This document shows, piece after piece, positions 52,174 through 59,701 of a stretch of DNA of 64,000 nt (position 1 is the first letter of the stretch; every line of letters starts with the position of its first letter). A program made the translations under genes and the position numbers. The notes beneath the pieces are model-generated. The model was not told the DNA's origin, did not search any database, and worked only from the letters and a program-made list of their open reading frames with translations. Source of the stretch: CAINVV01 sp037137375 (GTDB lineage Bacteria > Bacteroidota > Bacteroidia > Bacteroidales > Prolixibacteraceae); contig JBAXKJ010000003.1 in NCBI GenBank assembly GCA_037137375.1, positions 153,068 to 217,067 of the forward strand, read 5' to 3'.

Positions 52174-52350
52174 CAAAGGTTAAAGGATAAAGGTTAATGG
52201 TTAAAGTGAAGAACGCATTGATCAAGGTTAACACTAATTATACAACTCATACCTTTTAACTCACATCTTATTTACCCTTTACCCTTTAACCTTTAACCTT
52301 TAACCTTTATCCTTTAACCTTTCCCCTTTCCCCTTTAACCTTTCTCCTTC
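52174..52350. repeat. Heptamer repeat array, copy 3 (inverted pair)
   Basis: Left arm 52174-52207 (about four units, AAAGGTT/AAAGGAT). Right arm 52271-52350 is the reverse complement (about ten units plus CCCCTTT variants). The SGNH hydrolase stop codon at 52335-52337 and its last residues lie inside the right arm. Confidence 0.85.
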
Positions 52351-53048
52351 AACCTTCTGTCAAGCTCATCTTTGATCAGCTTCCCCCAAATCTTGTAACC
52401 TTCGCGATTCTGGTGCAGGTGATCTTCACGGAAGAGTTCGTCACGCGGTTCACCCTTCTCATTCAGGTAATTTTGGGCAGTCTCGATGAAGTACAAATTT
52501 TTTCCTTTTTTGCAGAAATTTTTCAGCAACGCATTGGTTTGCTGAATCTGCGCCCAGGATTTCCAGCGACTGGAACAAGGGGTTATTTCGATGATGAAAA
52601 TAGGTTGTTTCTTGTATTTTGCCCTGATAATCTTCACCATCTCCCTGAAATTGTGAAGCGTCTCTTCTTGCTTCAAATCATTTGGAGCTCCTGTCTGGTC
52701 ATTACCTACAAAAAATACCACTGCCCTGAAATTGTGCGGATAGACAAGCCTCTTCTGGTAATAGACCACATCCGGAGTTCTGGATCCACCAAAGCCACGT
52801 TGGATGAATGGGTAAGGGGCAATATCTTCTTTGAGCGTGGACCACATACGAATACTGGAACTGCCAATAAAGAGTATGGAGTTGTCGGCATATTTTTCTG
52901 TCTTGTCGAGTTGCTCGAGGTCAATTATTTCTTTTTCGAATTTATTTTCCTTTGGCTGCTTGTTTTCCTGGGCATTCAAGGAACAAATAAATAAGAGCGT
53001 GACGAGTAAAATCGTCGAAAATCTCCTCAACGGATTAATCTTTTTCAT
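52335..53048 (-). CDS. Secreted SGNH/GDSL-type hydrolase
   Basis: A 237-residue protein starting MKKINPLRRF with a signal peptide of about 25 residues (ending CSLNAQ). Motifs in order: LFIGSSSIRMW (block I, nucleophile Ser), QRGFGGSRTPDV (block II Gly), VVFFVGNDQ (block III Asn) and FREDHLHQNREGYKIW (block V, Asp and His). It is an esterase or lipase of the periplasm or surface; the substrate is unknown. The start at 53048 is preferred over one 78 bases upstream, because it opens a normal signal peptide. The last residues, KEKG, are coded by the heptamer repeat array, so array length can change the C-terminus. Confidence 0.85.
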   Translation of the reverse strand: MKKINPLRRFSTILLVTLLFICSLNAQENKQPKENKFEKEIIDLEQLDKTEKYADNSILFIGSSSIRMWSTLKEDIAPYPFIQRGFGGSRTPDVVYYQKRLVYPHNFRAVVFFVGNDQTGAPNDLKQEETLHNFREMVKIIRAKYKKQPIFIIEITPCSSRWKSWAQIQQTNALLKNFCKKGKNLYFIETAQNYLNEKGEPRDELFREDHLHQNREGYKIWGKLIKDELDRRLKEKG

Positions 53049-53088
53049 GGTGATTTTGTTGGTGAATCGGGAAGACAAAATAAGGAAA

Positions 53089-54378
53089 TTAAACGATTTC
53101 ACCATAGAGGTCAAACTCTTCGGCATCAGTAATTTTCACGCTATAATAATTACCGATCTCAATGTTTTTGCCTTTTACAAGCACTTCACAATCTACTTCA
53201 GGTGAGTCAAATTCCGTTCGGCCAACATAATATTCTTCTTCCTTGCGGTCGATGATCACTTTCAGCACAAACCCAATTTTCTGACGGTTGATATCGAGGG
53301 CAATTTCCTGCTGGATGTCCATGATCTCCGCAGCCCTCGACTGTTTGACTTCCTCCGGAATATCATCGGTGTAGGATTCCCCGGCAAAAGTGTCTTCCTC
53401 GTGCGAATAAGGGAAAACACCCAGTCTCTCGAATCGCATCTCTTTCACGAATGCCTTCAGTTCCTCAAAATCCTTTTCGGTTTCACCGGGATGACCGACG
53501 AGTAAAGTTGTACGGATATGGATACCCGGAACCTCCGCCCGGATCCTGTTAATCAGCGCGATGGTCTCCTCTTTGGTGATATTTCGCCTCATCAGTTTCA
53601 ACATGTTATCGCTGCAGTGTTGAAGGGCGATATCGAGGTATCGTGCCACATTTTTGTTTTCACGGATGACAGGAAGAAGGTCGAAAGGAAATTTTGTCGG
53701 GTAGGCGTAATGCAGCCGGATCCATTCGATTCCGGGAATGGAAGCCAGCCGACGTGTGAGTTCTGCTAGTTTTTGACCTTTGTAAAGATCTATGCCATAG
53801 TAAGATAAGTCCTGTGCAATGACCAGTAACTCTTTGACTCCCTGACCGGCAAGTGTTGTTGCCTCTTCCACCAGATCTTCCATGGGAATGGATTTGTGCT
53901 TGCCTGTCATACGAGGGATGGCGCAGTAGGAGCAATGCCTGTCGCAACCTTCTGAAATTTTCAGGTAGGCATAGTGGGGGGGTGTCGTCTGGTAACGTTG
54001 ATGGGAGAGGCTCATCTTATATTCTGCCTTCAGATCTTCCACCATCTTTTTGACCTGAAATTTACCATAGAAACCATCGACTTCAGGAATCTCAGCGATT
54101 AAATCATCTTTATATCGTTCTGTCAAGCAGCCGAATACAAAAATCTTATCGATCTCACCCCTGTTCTTGGCTTCCACGAATTCGAGGATGGAGTTGATGG
54201 ATTCTTCCTTGGCATCCAGGATAAATCCGCAGGTGTTGATGGCGACAATCCGGGCATCCGCAACACCACCATCATGTACCACCTGGTAGCCGTTTGCGGC
54301 CATCTGCGAGAGGAAAAGCTCCGAATCTACCAGATTCTTGGAGCATCCCATAGTGACCACATTGATGCTTTTTGCCAT
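53089..54378 (-). CDS. rimO: Ribosomal protein S12 methylthiotransferase RimO
   Basis: A 429-residue radical SAM enzyme. Residues 1-90 form the UPF0004 domain (MAKSINVVTMGCSKNLVDSELF with the first cluster Cys). The radical SAM cluster motif CDRHCSYCAIPR is near residue 145, and the C-terminal TRAM domain has LVKGKNIEIGNYYSVKITDAEEFDLYGEIV. It methylthiolates an Asp of ribosomal protein S12. The start at 54378 is chosen because longer frames only translate the octamer repeat array upstream. It lies downstream of ftsY in the L28-L33-DUF4295-ftsY-rimO order common in this phylum. Confidence 0.95.
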   Translation of the reverse strand: MAKSINVVTMGCSKNLVDSELFLSQMAANGYQVVHDGGVADARIVAINTCGFILDAKEESINSILEFVEAKNRGEIDKIFVFGCLTERYKDDLIAEIPEVDGFYGKFQVKKMVEDLKAEYKMSLSHQRYQTTPPHYAYLKISEGCDRHCSYCAIPRMTGKHKSIPMEDLVEEATTLAGQGVKELLVIAQDLSYYGIDLYKGQKLAELTRRLASIPGIEWIRLHYAYPTKFPFDLLPVIRENKNVARYLDIALQHCSDNMLKLMRRNITKEETIALINRIRAEVPGIHIRTTLLVGHPGETEKDFEELKAFVKEMRFERLGVFPYSHEEDTFAGESYTDDIPEEVKQSRAAEIMDIQQEIALDINRQKIGFVLKVIIDRKEEEYYVGRTEFDSPEVDCEVLVKGKNIEIGNYYSVKITDAEEFDLYGEIV

Positions 54379-54390
54379 TTGAAAGTAAGG

Positions 54391-54496
54391 AAGATGAGAT
54401 ATGAGAAAATGAGAAAATGAGAAAATGAGAAGATGAGAAGATGAGAAAATGAGAAATTGAGAAAATGAGATATGAGAAAATGAGAAAATGAGATTT
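54391..54496. repeat. Octamer repeat array between ftsY and rimO
   Basis: About 13 tandem units of ATGAGAAA or close variants (AGATGAGA, ATGAGATA), starting 12 bases upstream of the rimO ATG and ending 24 bases after the ftsY stop. The unit differs from the heptamer arrays. Slippage here would change the spacing and possibly the leader of rimO. Confidence 0.85.
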
Positions 54497-54519
54497 CTTA
54501 CAATTAGCACATTAGCAAA

Positions 54520-55467
54520 TTATTTAAACAGCGAATCGACGAATTCTGTCCGGTTGAAGATCTGCAGATCGTCCAGCCCTTCGCCAACACCGATATATTT
54601 TACGGGAATCTTAAACTGATCGGAAATGCCTATCACCACGCCACCCTTTGCCGTGCCATCCAATTTGGTAAGTGCCAACGCAGTCACCTCGGTGGCCAGC
54701 GTAAATTGTTTAGCCTGTTCGAAGGCGTTCTGTCCGGTAGATCCATCCAGCACCAACAAGACTTCATCGGGCGCATCCGGGAATACTTTTTGCATCACCT
54801 TCTTGACTTTCGACAGCTCATTCATCAGGTTGATCTTGTTGTGTAGCCTGCCTGCCGTATCGATAATCACGACATCCGCACCGGATGCCCTGGCAGAAAG
54901 CAGTGTATCGTAAGCGACTGAAGCAGGATCGGAACCCATCTGCTGCCTGACAATCGGTACCCCGACCCGGTCAGCCCAGATCTGAAGCTGATCGATAGCA
55001 GCGGCACGGAAAGTATCTGCGGCACCCAGTATCACCGTTTTTCCGGCAGCCTTGAACTGATATGCCAGCTTACCAATGGTGGTAGTCTTGCCAACGCCAT
55101 TCACACCGACAACCAATATTACATAGGGGTTCCCTGTTTTTGGAAGGTCAAAGTCCGCAACTTTAGCTGAATTATTCTCCTCCAGCAGGGCCGCGATTTC
55201 GCTTCGCAGAATGCCATTGAGTTCGGAGGTTCCAACATATTTATCGCGCAATACCCTCTTTTCGATCCTTTCAATGATCTTCAAAGTCGTATTCACGCCA
55301 ACGTCTGAAGAGATCAGAATCTCTTCCAGACTGTCGAGTACCTCATCATCTACTTTTGTCTTTCCAATGACGGCACGCGAGATCTTAGAGAAAACGCTCT
55401 CTTTGGTCTTTTCGAGGCCTTTGTCGAGACTCTCTTTCTTAGATTTTGTGAAACTGAATAACCCCAT
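54520..55467 (-). CDS. ftsY: Signal recognition particle receptor FtsY
   Basis: A 315-residue protein. An N domain (about 15-100) with the helical bundle is followed by the G domain: P-loop VVGVNGVGKTTTIGKLA at about 120-136, AADTFRAAAIDQL, IIDTAGRLH, and TKLDGTAKGG near 275. It lacks the acidic A domain and starts directly with a short charged segment, as in other Bacteroidota. It guides ribosome-SRP complexes to the Sec translocon. It is transcribed from the ribosomal-protein genes upstream and followed by the octamer array and rimO. Confidence 0.96.
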   Translation of the reverse strand: MGLFSFTKSKKESLDKGLEKTKESVFSKISRAVIGKTKVDDEVLDSLEEILISSDVGVNTTLKIIERIEKRVLRDKYVGTSELNGILRSEIAALLEENNSAKVADFDLPKTGNPYVILVVGVNGVGKTTTIGKLAYQFKAAGKTVILGAADTFRAAAIDQLQIWADRVGVPIVRQQMGSDPASVAYDTLLSARASGADVVIIDTAGRLHNKINLMNELSKVKKVMQKVFPDAPDEVLLVLDGSTGQNAFEQAKQFTLATEVTALALTKLDGTAKGGVVIGISDQFKIPVKYIGVGEGLDDLQIFNRTEFVDSLFK

Positions 55468-55543
55468 AATTAAAATGTTTAAAAAAAAAGAAAGCTTTCA
55501 TCAAAACTGACGAAAGCTTGCCTTTAATTTCTTAAAGCATGAA

Positions 55544-55699
55544 TTACTTTTTGGCAAAATAATCTTTTACCATTTCGTTGGGAACAATCTCCTCAACAAA
55601 AGTATACGCACCGGATTTTTCCGATTTAACCATTCTGATAACCTTGGAATATGCTTTCCCGGCACCTTTCTGAAGTGTTGCAACTACTTTCTTTGCCAT
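55544..55699 (-). CDS. DUF4295 small basic protein (51 residues)
   Basis: A 51-residue protein starting MAKKVVATLQKGAGKAYSKV and ending EMVKDYFAKK. This matches DUF4295, a short Lys-rich family conserved between rpmG and ftsY in Bacteroidota, and not otherwise understood. Its position directly behind rpmG (seven bases) and its basic composition suggest a ribosome-associated role, but that is inference. Confidence 0.85.
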   Translation of the reverse strand: MAKKVVATLQKGAGKAYSKVIRMVKSEKSGAYTFVEEIVPNEMVKDYFAKK

Positions 55700-55706
55700 A
55701 ACTCAA

Positions 55707-55889
55707 TTATTTTATTTCGCGGTGTACGGTGACACGCTTCAAAATTGGATTGTATTTTTTTAATTCGAGGCGCTCCGGTGTATTTTTCCGGTTCTTTTTT
55801 GTTACATACCTGGAAGTACCAGGAAGACCGCTTGCTTTATGCTCGGTACATTCCATGATAATCTGCTGTCTGCCAGTTTTTTTAGCCAT
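55707..55889 (-). CDS. rpmG: 50S ribosomal protein L33
   Basis: A 60-residue protein, MAKKTGRQQIIMECTEHKASG then SRYVTKKNRKNTPERLELKKYNPILKRVTVHREIK, the full L33 pattern. It has one Cys and lacks the four-Cys zinc ribbon. It lies 12 bases after rpmB in the same direction. Confidence 0.96.
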   Translation of the reverse strand: MAKKTGRQQIIMECTEHKASGLPGTSRYVTKKNRKNTPERLELKKYNPILKRVTVHREIK

Positions 55890-55901
55890 TGTTCAGTCCT
55901 A

Positions 55902-56144
55902 TTAAAAATTATCAATGAAGCCCTTTAATTTCGCCTCTTTCAAGGTAACATTCAGGCCGTTTTTATTTATCGTCCTCAACCCGGCGGCTGACACATTCAG
56001 TTTGATCCATCGGTCTTCTTCCGGCAGATAAAACCTTTTGGTGAAAATATTCACCATAAATTTCCTTTTGGTTCTCCGCTTTGAGTGAGAAACGTTGTTC
56101 CCAACCATCACTTTTTTACCTGTAATCTGACAAACTCTAGACAT
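55902..56144 (-). CDS. rpmB: 50S ribosomal protein L28
   Basis: An 80-residue protein, MSRVCQITGKKVMVGNNVSHSKRRTKRKFMVN then WIKLNVSAAGLRTINKNGL, the complete L28 pattern. It is the first gene of the leftward rpmB-rpmG-DUF4295-ftsY-rimO group, with a probable promoter at 56191-56198. Confidence 0.96.
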   Translation of the reverse strand: MSRVCQITGKKVMVGNNVSHSKRRTKRKFMVNIFTKRFYLPEEDRWIKLNVSAAGLRTINKNGLNVTLKEAKLKGFIDNF

Positions 56145-56190
56145 TATACTTATTTTTTAATCTTCTGTCCTACTTTTTTTAAACAGTGTG

Positions 56191-56198
56191 CAAAGTAA
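56191..56198 (-). promoter_or_regulatory. Probable -7 element of the rpmB operon
   Basis: TTACTTTG on the minus strand, one mismatch from TAnnTTTG, 47 bases upstream of the rpmB ATG. Confidence 0.4.
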
Positions 56199-56278
56199 CT
56201 ACTTTTTGTTTTAATAATCAAACAATGCGACAAATTTTATTCCAAGTTTTTTCACTCAAAAAATAGGACTAAATAAAT

Positions 56279-56286
56279 TACATTTG
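56279..56286 (+). promoter_or_regulatory. Promoter -7 element of the CPBP protease gene
   Basis: TACATTTG, an exact TAnnTTTG match. It overlaps a TTG at 56284 that might otherwise be taken as the start codon, so translation must begin further downstream. Confidence 0.5.
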
Positions 56287-56310
56287 AAAGGATTTAACGT
56301 ATTGATACTG

Positions 56311-57135
56311 GTGAGAACAACCGTAAAATATTATCCCTCATTTTGGCAGGCAGTCAACCTGATCGTACTCTATACTTTCCTGCAATCGATCATCGACTTC
56401 CCCCTGGCGTTGTACGATTACCAAAATGGAACAGACTGGTTACAAGAGCCTTTGCTTAAATTGCCGGTGTTCTTTGGCACTACATTTATCATCCTTTTTC
56501 TCGGCACCCGTTACTCAGGTTTACCCTACCGGGAAATATATCCAATGAAACTTTTCCACTGGCTCAACATCCCGGTGATCCTGGTTTCCTTGTTCGGACT
56601 TCAATTTTTTATGAACGAAATCTCGATGAATGTCGATAAGCTGTTGCCTCCGCCTTCCTGGTTCATGGAACTCTTTAATCGAATCTTCGAATCAGATTTC
56701 GGAATTTGGGGCGGGATCTTCCGGGTAGTTTTATTGGCTCCTGTTGTAGAGGAGCTGATTTTCAGAGGGGTCATTTTTTCTGGTTTCCAAAGAAATTATC
56801 ACGCCTTCTGGGCGATCTTCTTCTCTGCCCTGCTTTTCGCACTCTTTCATTTGAATCCCTGGCAATTGGGACCGACTTTCCTGCTGGGACTGATATTGGG
56901 CTGGGTCCGGCTGCGAACGGGATCGCTTCTGGCAGCCATTTTTACCCATGCCCTGCACAATGGAATGATCTTCCTGATTGTTTATTTGAAAACGGAACCT
57001 GCGAACTATCTCCTGCCTTCGAACAAGATTCTCGATTATGTATTTTGCCTGACCATTGTGGTGGTAGGTGTTATACTATTATATTATATCAACGAAAAAA
57101 AGAGGTCCCCTGGACAATTAAAAAGGACGGCGTGA
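56311..57135 (+). CDS. CPBP-family intramembrane metalloprotease (CAAX-type)
   Basis: About 274 residues with several membrane helices. The CPBP/Abi motif is VVEELIFRGVIFSGFQRN at about 158-175 (EExxxR), followed by ALFHLNPWQLG (His) and FTHALHNGMIF (HxxxN). Such enzymes cleave within membranes or mature prenylated or signal peptides; the substrate is unknown. A longer frame from TTG at 56284 overlaps a promoter element, so GTG at 56311 (or TTG at 56302) is a better start. It is divergent from the rpmB operon. Confidence 0.85.
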   Translation: MRTTVKYYPSFWQAVNLIVLYTFLQSIIDFPLALYDYQNGTDWLQEPLLKLPVFFGTTFIILFLGTRYSGLPYREIYPMKLFHWLNIPVILVSLFGLQFFMNEISMNVDKLLPPPSWFMELFNRIFESDFGIWGGIFRVVLLAPVVEELIFRGVIFSGFQRNYHAFWAIFFSALLFALFHLNPWQLGPTFLLGLILGWVRLRTGSLLAAIFTHALHNGMIFLIVYLKTEPANYLLPSNKILDYVFCLTIVVVGVILLYYINEKKRSPGQLKRTA

Positions 57136-57252
57136 TAGCGGGATTTGGCCCGCATTATTTTGCCACAATTTTATTTGAACCTGGAATAATTTGACTTGAA
57201 AATAATAGCTTTATGCCGCGGCTTTGCGCACTTATGAGAAAACTACCGATCA

Positions 57253-59007
57253 ATGAAAAAAGGTTTTAGCATTTTGTTTTTTTTGATTCTAATTATTTCC
57301 TTCCATCATTTACAGGCTCAAAATCCTGTTCCATTTCAGCCATTAATTCATGGAGATCAACAGCAATATCACAAGAATAACCTCGGAAATCAGGTCTTCA
57401 TTTTTGATCCGGCAATGGACATCCATCAGATTCAAACTCTGATCGATACCATATATAATGTACAACACGAAAGAAAGAGTGAATTCTGTACCCGGAGATA
57501 TGCGCTGCTTTTCAAGCCTGGAACTTACCGGCTGGATATCAGGTTGGGATATTATACGCAGGTATTGGGACTAGGAAAATCGCCCAATGATGTGATAATT
57601 AATGGTACGTTGATATCCAAAGGGCTGAACAACGGGAACGTAACTTGTAATTTCTGGCGTTCAGTTGAGAACCTGACTTTCCAACCGATAGGTGATTCAA
57701 CACTCGTTTGGGGGGTTTCGCAGGCAGCGCAGATGCGTCGGTTGCATGTGAAAGGGAATATCCAGCTGCACGACAAAGGCTGGGCCAGCGGCGGTTTCCT
57801 GGCCGACACAAAAGTGGATGGTACGGTCTACTCGGGACCGCAACAGCAATGGTTTTCCCGCAATGATAATCTAGGAAAATGGGTTGGCGGAAACTGGAAC
57901 ATGATGTTCGTGGGTGTAAAGAATGCACCGGAAGATAAGTGGCCGGATAATCCATATACGGTTATCAGGGAAACTCCTGCGGTTAGGGAAAAACCCTATC
58001 TCATAGATGACCCCTCTGGTTTCATGATGCGGGTTCCCAGAATAAAAAGCAATAGTTCCGGCGTGAGCTGGATGGATGCTAAAGAAAAATTTGACTTGTT
58101 GCCTTTCAATAGTTTTTATATTGTTAAACAGGGTGTTGATGATGCAAATACCATCAATAAAGCCTTGAAATCAGGCAAGAACCTGCTGATTACCCCGGGT
58201 ATTTACCCGCTTGAGGAAAGTCTGAAGATTGACCATCCGGGTACGGTAGTCATGGGAATCGGACTCGCGACATTGATGCCAACGAATGGAACCCCGGCCA
58301 TGGAGATTGCAGATGTGGATCATGTAACGGTCTGTGGCATAATAGTTGACGCAGGCTTGGCAACCTCCGGCACGCTGTTGCAAGTGGGAGAAAATGGTGC
58401 TGCAAAGAGTCATAAAAAGAAGCCATCCTACTTGTTCGATGTGTTTTTCAGGGTTGGCGGACCGGCAGAAGGTTCTGCGGATGCCTGTCTGATCCTCAAC
58501 AGCCACGATGTCTGCGTAGACCACACCTGGATTTGGCGGGCGGATCATGGTAATGGAGTTGCCTGGGAGAAAAACAGGGGAAAGAACGGATTGATTGTCA
58601 ACGGAGAAAACGTAGTGATATATGGCCTTTTTAATGAACATTTCCAGGAATATCAGACCCTGTGGAACGGTGAAAACGGTAAGATGTACTTCTATCAGAG
58701 TGAGTTACCTTACGATCCGCCAACCGTCGATTCCTGGAAACACGATGGAATCGGGGGCTATGCCTCTTACAAAGTTGCGGATCACGTGAAGCGACATGAA
58801 GCCTGGGGATTAGGTATTTACTGCGTTTTCTACAAGGCGCCGGTGGTGGTGAACAATACCATTGAAACGCCACCTCTGCTTGAAAAGGACATTCACCACA
58901 AGATCATTTTCTGGCTGAATGGGAACAAACAAAGCCTTATCAAAAATGTCATCAACGACAAGGGTGGGAGCGTGCATGTGGATCACCGGAAAGTAGTGAT
59001 GGAATAA
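57253..59007 (+). CDS. Secreted right-handed beta-helix protein (584 residues)
   Basis: A protein with a signal peptide (about 1-22, HHLQAQ). The rest has a parallel beta-helix pattern in two blocks: LLFKPGTYRLDIRLGYYTQVLGLGKSPNDVIINGT at about 78-115 and LLITPGIYPLEESLKIDHPGTVVMGIGLATLMPTNGTPAMEIADVDHVTVCGIIVDAG at about 310-370. This two-block pattern is that of large pectate-lyase-like or GH55-like proteins, which many genomes list vaguely as coagulation-factor or adenylyl-cyclase-like. The substrate is not known. It is a single gene, with HD-domain gene 11 bases downstream. Confidence 0.7.
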   Translation: MKKGFSILFFLILIISFHHLQAQNPVPFQPLIHGDQQQYHKNNLGNQVFIFDPAMDIHQIQTLIDTIYNVQHERKSEFCTRRYALLFKPGTYRLDIRLGYYTQVLGLGKSPNDVIINGTLISKGLNNGNVTCNFWRSVENLTFQPIGDSTLVWGVSQAAQMRRLHVKGNIQLHDKGWASGGFLADTKVDGTVYSGPQQQWFSRNDNLGKWVGGNWNMMFVGVKNAPEDKWPDNPYTVIRETPAVREKPYLIDDPSGFMMRVPRIKSNSSGVSWMDAKEKFDLLPFNSFYIVKQGVDDANTINKALKSGKNLLITPGIYPLEESLKIDHPGTVVMGIGLATLMPTNGTPAMEIADVDHVTVCGIIVDAGLATSGTLLQVGENGAAKSHKKKPSYLFDVFFRVGGPAEGSADACLILNSHDVCVDHTWIWRADHGNGVAWEKNRGKNGLIVNGENVVIYGLFNEHFQEYQTLWNGENGKMYFYQSELPYDPPTVDSWKHDGIGGYASYKVADHVKRHEAWGLGIYCVFYKAPVVVNNTIETPPLLEKDIHHKIIFWLNGNKQSLIKNVINDKGGSVHVDHRKVVME

Positions 59008-59017
59008 AACTATATAT

Positions 59018-59593
59018 ATGGAAATAATTCCTACCAGGACAGAGGCATTCGACCTCTTGTGTGAATACAACCAACAGGATAGCCTGATTCGTCATGGATT
59101 GGCGGTCGAAGCAGTCATGCGCTATTTTGCCGAAAAAACAGGAGAAGATGTAGAGAAGTGGGGCGTTATTGGATTGTGTCACGATCTTGATTATGAAAAA
59201 TATCCGGAGCAACATTGCACCATAACCAGGAAAATTCTGGAACAGCACAATTGGCCTGAGAGCTATATCAGAGCCATCATCAGTCATGGCTGGGGACTCT
59301 GTTCCGATGTCGAACCGATCGAATACCTGGAAAAGGTGCTTTTTGCAACCGATGAGCTCACAGGGCTGATCACGGCATGTGTGTATGTCAGGCCCTCAAA
59401 AAGCATTCTTGACCTGACGACCAAATCTGTCATGAAGAAGTGGAACACCCGTGCTTTTGCCGCCGGCGCCAACCGTGAAGTGATTTCCAAGGGTGCGGAA
59501 ATGTTGGGTGTGACGGTGGAAGAACTTGTAGAAGAGACCATTGCAGGTATGCAGAAAGAGGCTGACCGGATCGGTCTCAGGGGCGAACTCTGA
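59018..59593 (+). CDS. HD-domain protein (putative phosphohydrolase)
   Basis: A 191-residue protein with an HD domain: LIRHGLAVEAVMRYFAE at about 24-40 (first His), GVIGLCHDLDYEKYPEQH at about 50-67 (HD pair), RAIISHGWG near 88 and a later Asp in LFATDELTGLITA. HD proteins are metal-dependent phosphohydrolases of nucleotides or RNA; no specific substrate can be named. It starts 11 bases after the beta-helix gene and may be co-transcribed. Confidence 0.85.
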   Translation: MEIIPTRTEAFDLLCEYNQQDSLIRHGLAVEAVMRYFAEKTGEDVEKWGVIGLCHDLDYEKYPEQHCTITRKILEQHNWPESYIRAIISHGWGLCSDVEPIEYLEKVLFATDELTGLITACVYVRPSKSILDLTTKSVMKKWNTRAFAAGANREVISKGAEMLGVTVEELVEETIAGMQKEADRIGLRGEL

Positions 59594-59701
59594 TTTCGTC
59601 CATCTTTGATGAGGTGGATAATACTCATTTTTTTCTCTGCTTAATTTTATTATTATTGTCGTACAGAATATTTGTTAACTCATTAAAAATCAAATTAGAT
59701 C

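Noticed and set aside
54379..54510. N-terminal extension of rimO
   Set aside because: The extra 44 residues (repeats of FSHFLIFS-type) only translate the octamer array; the family starts at MAKSINVV.
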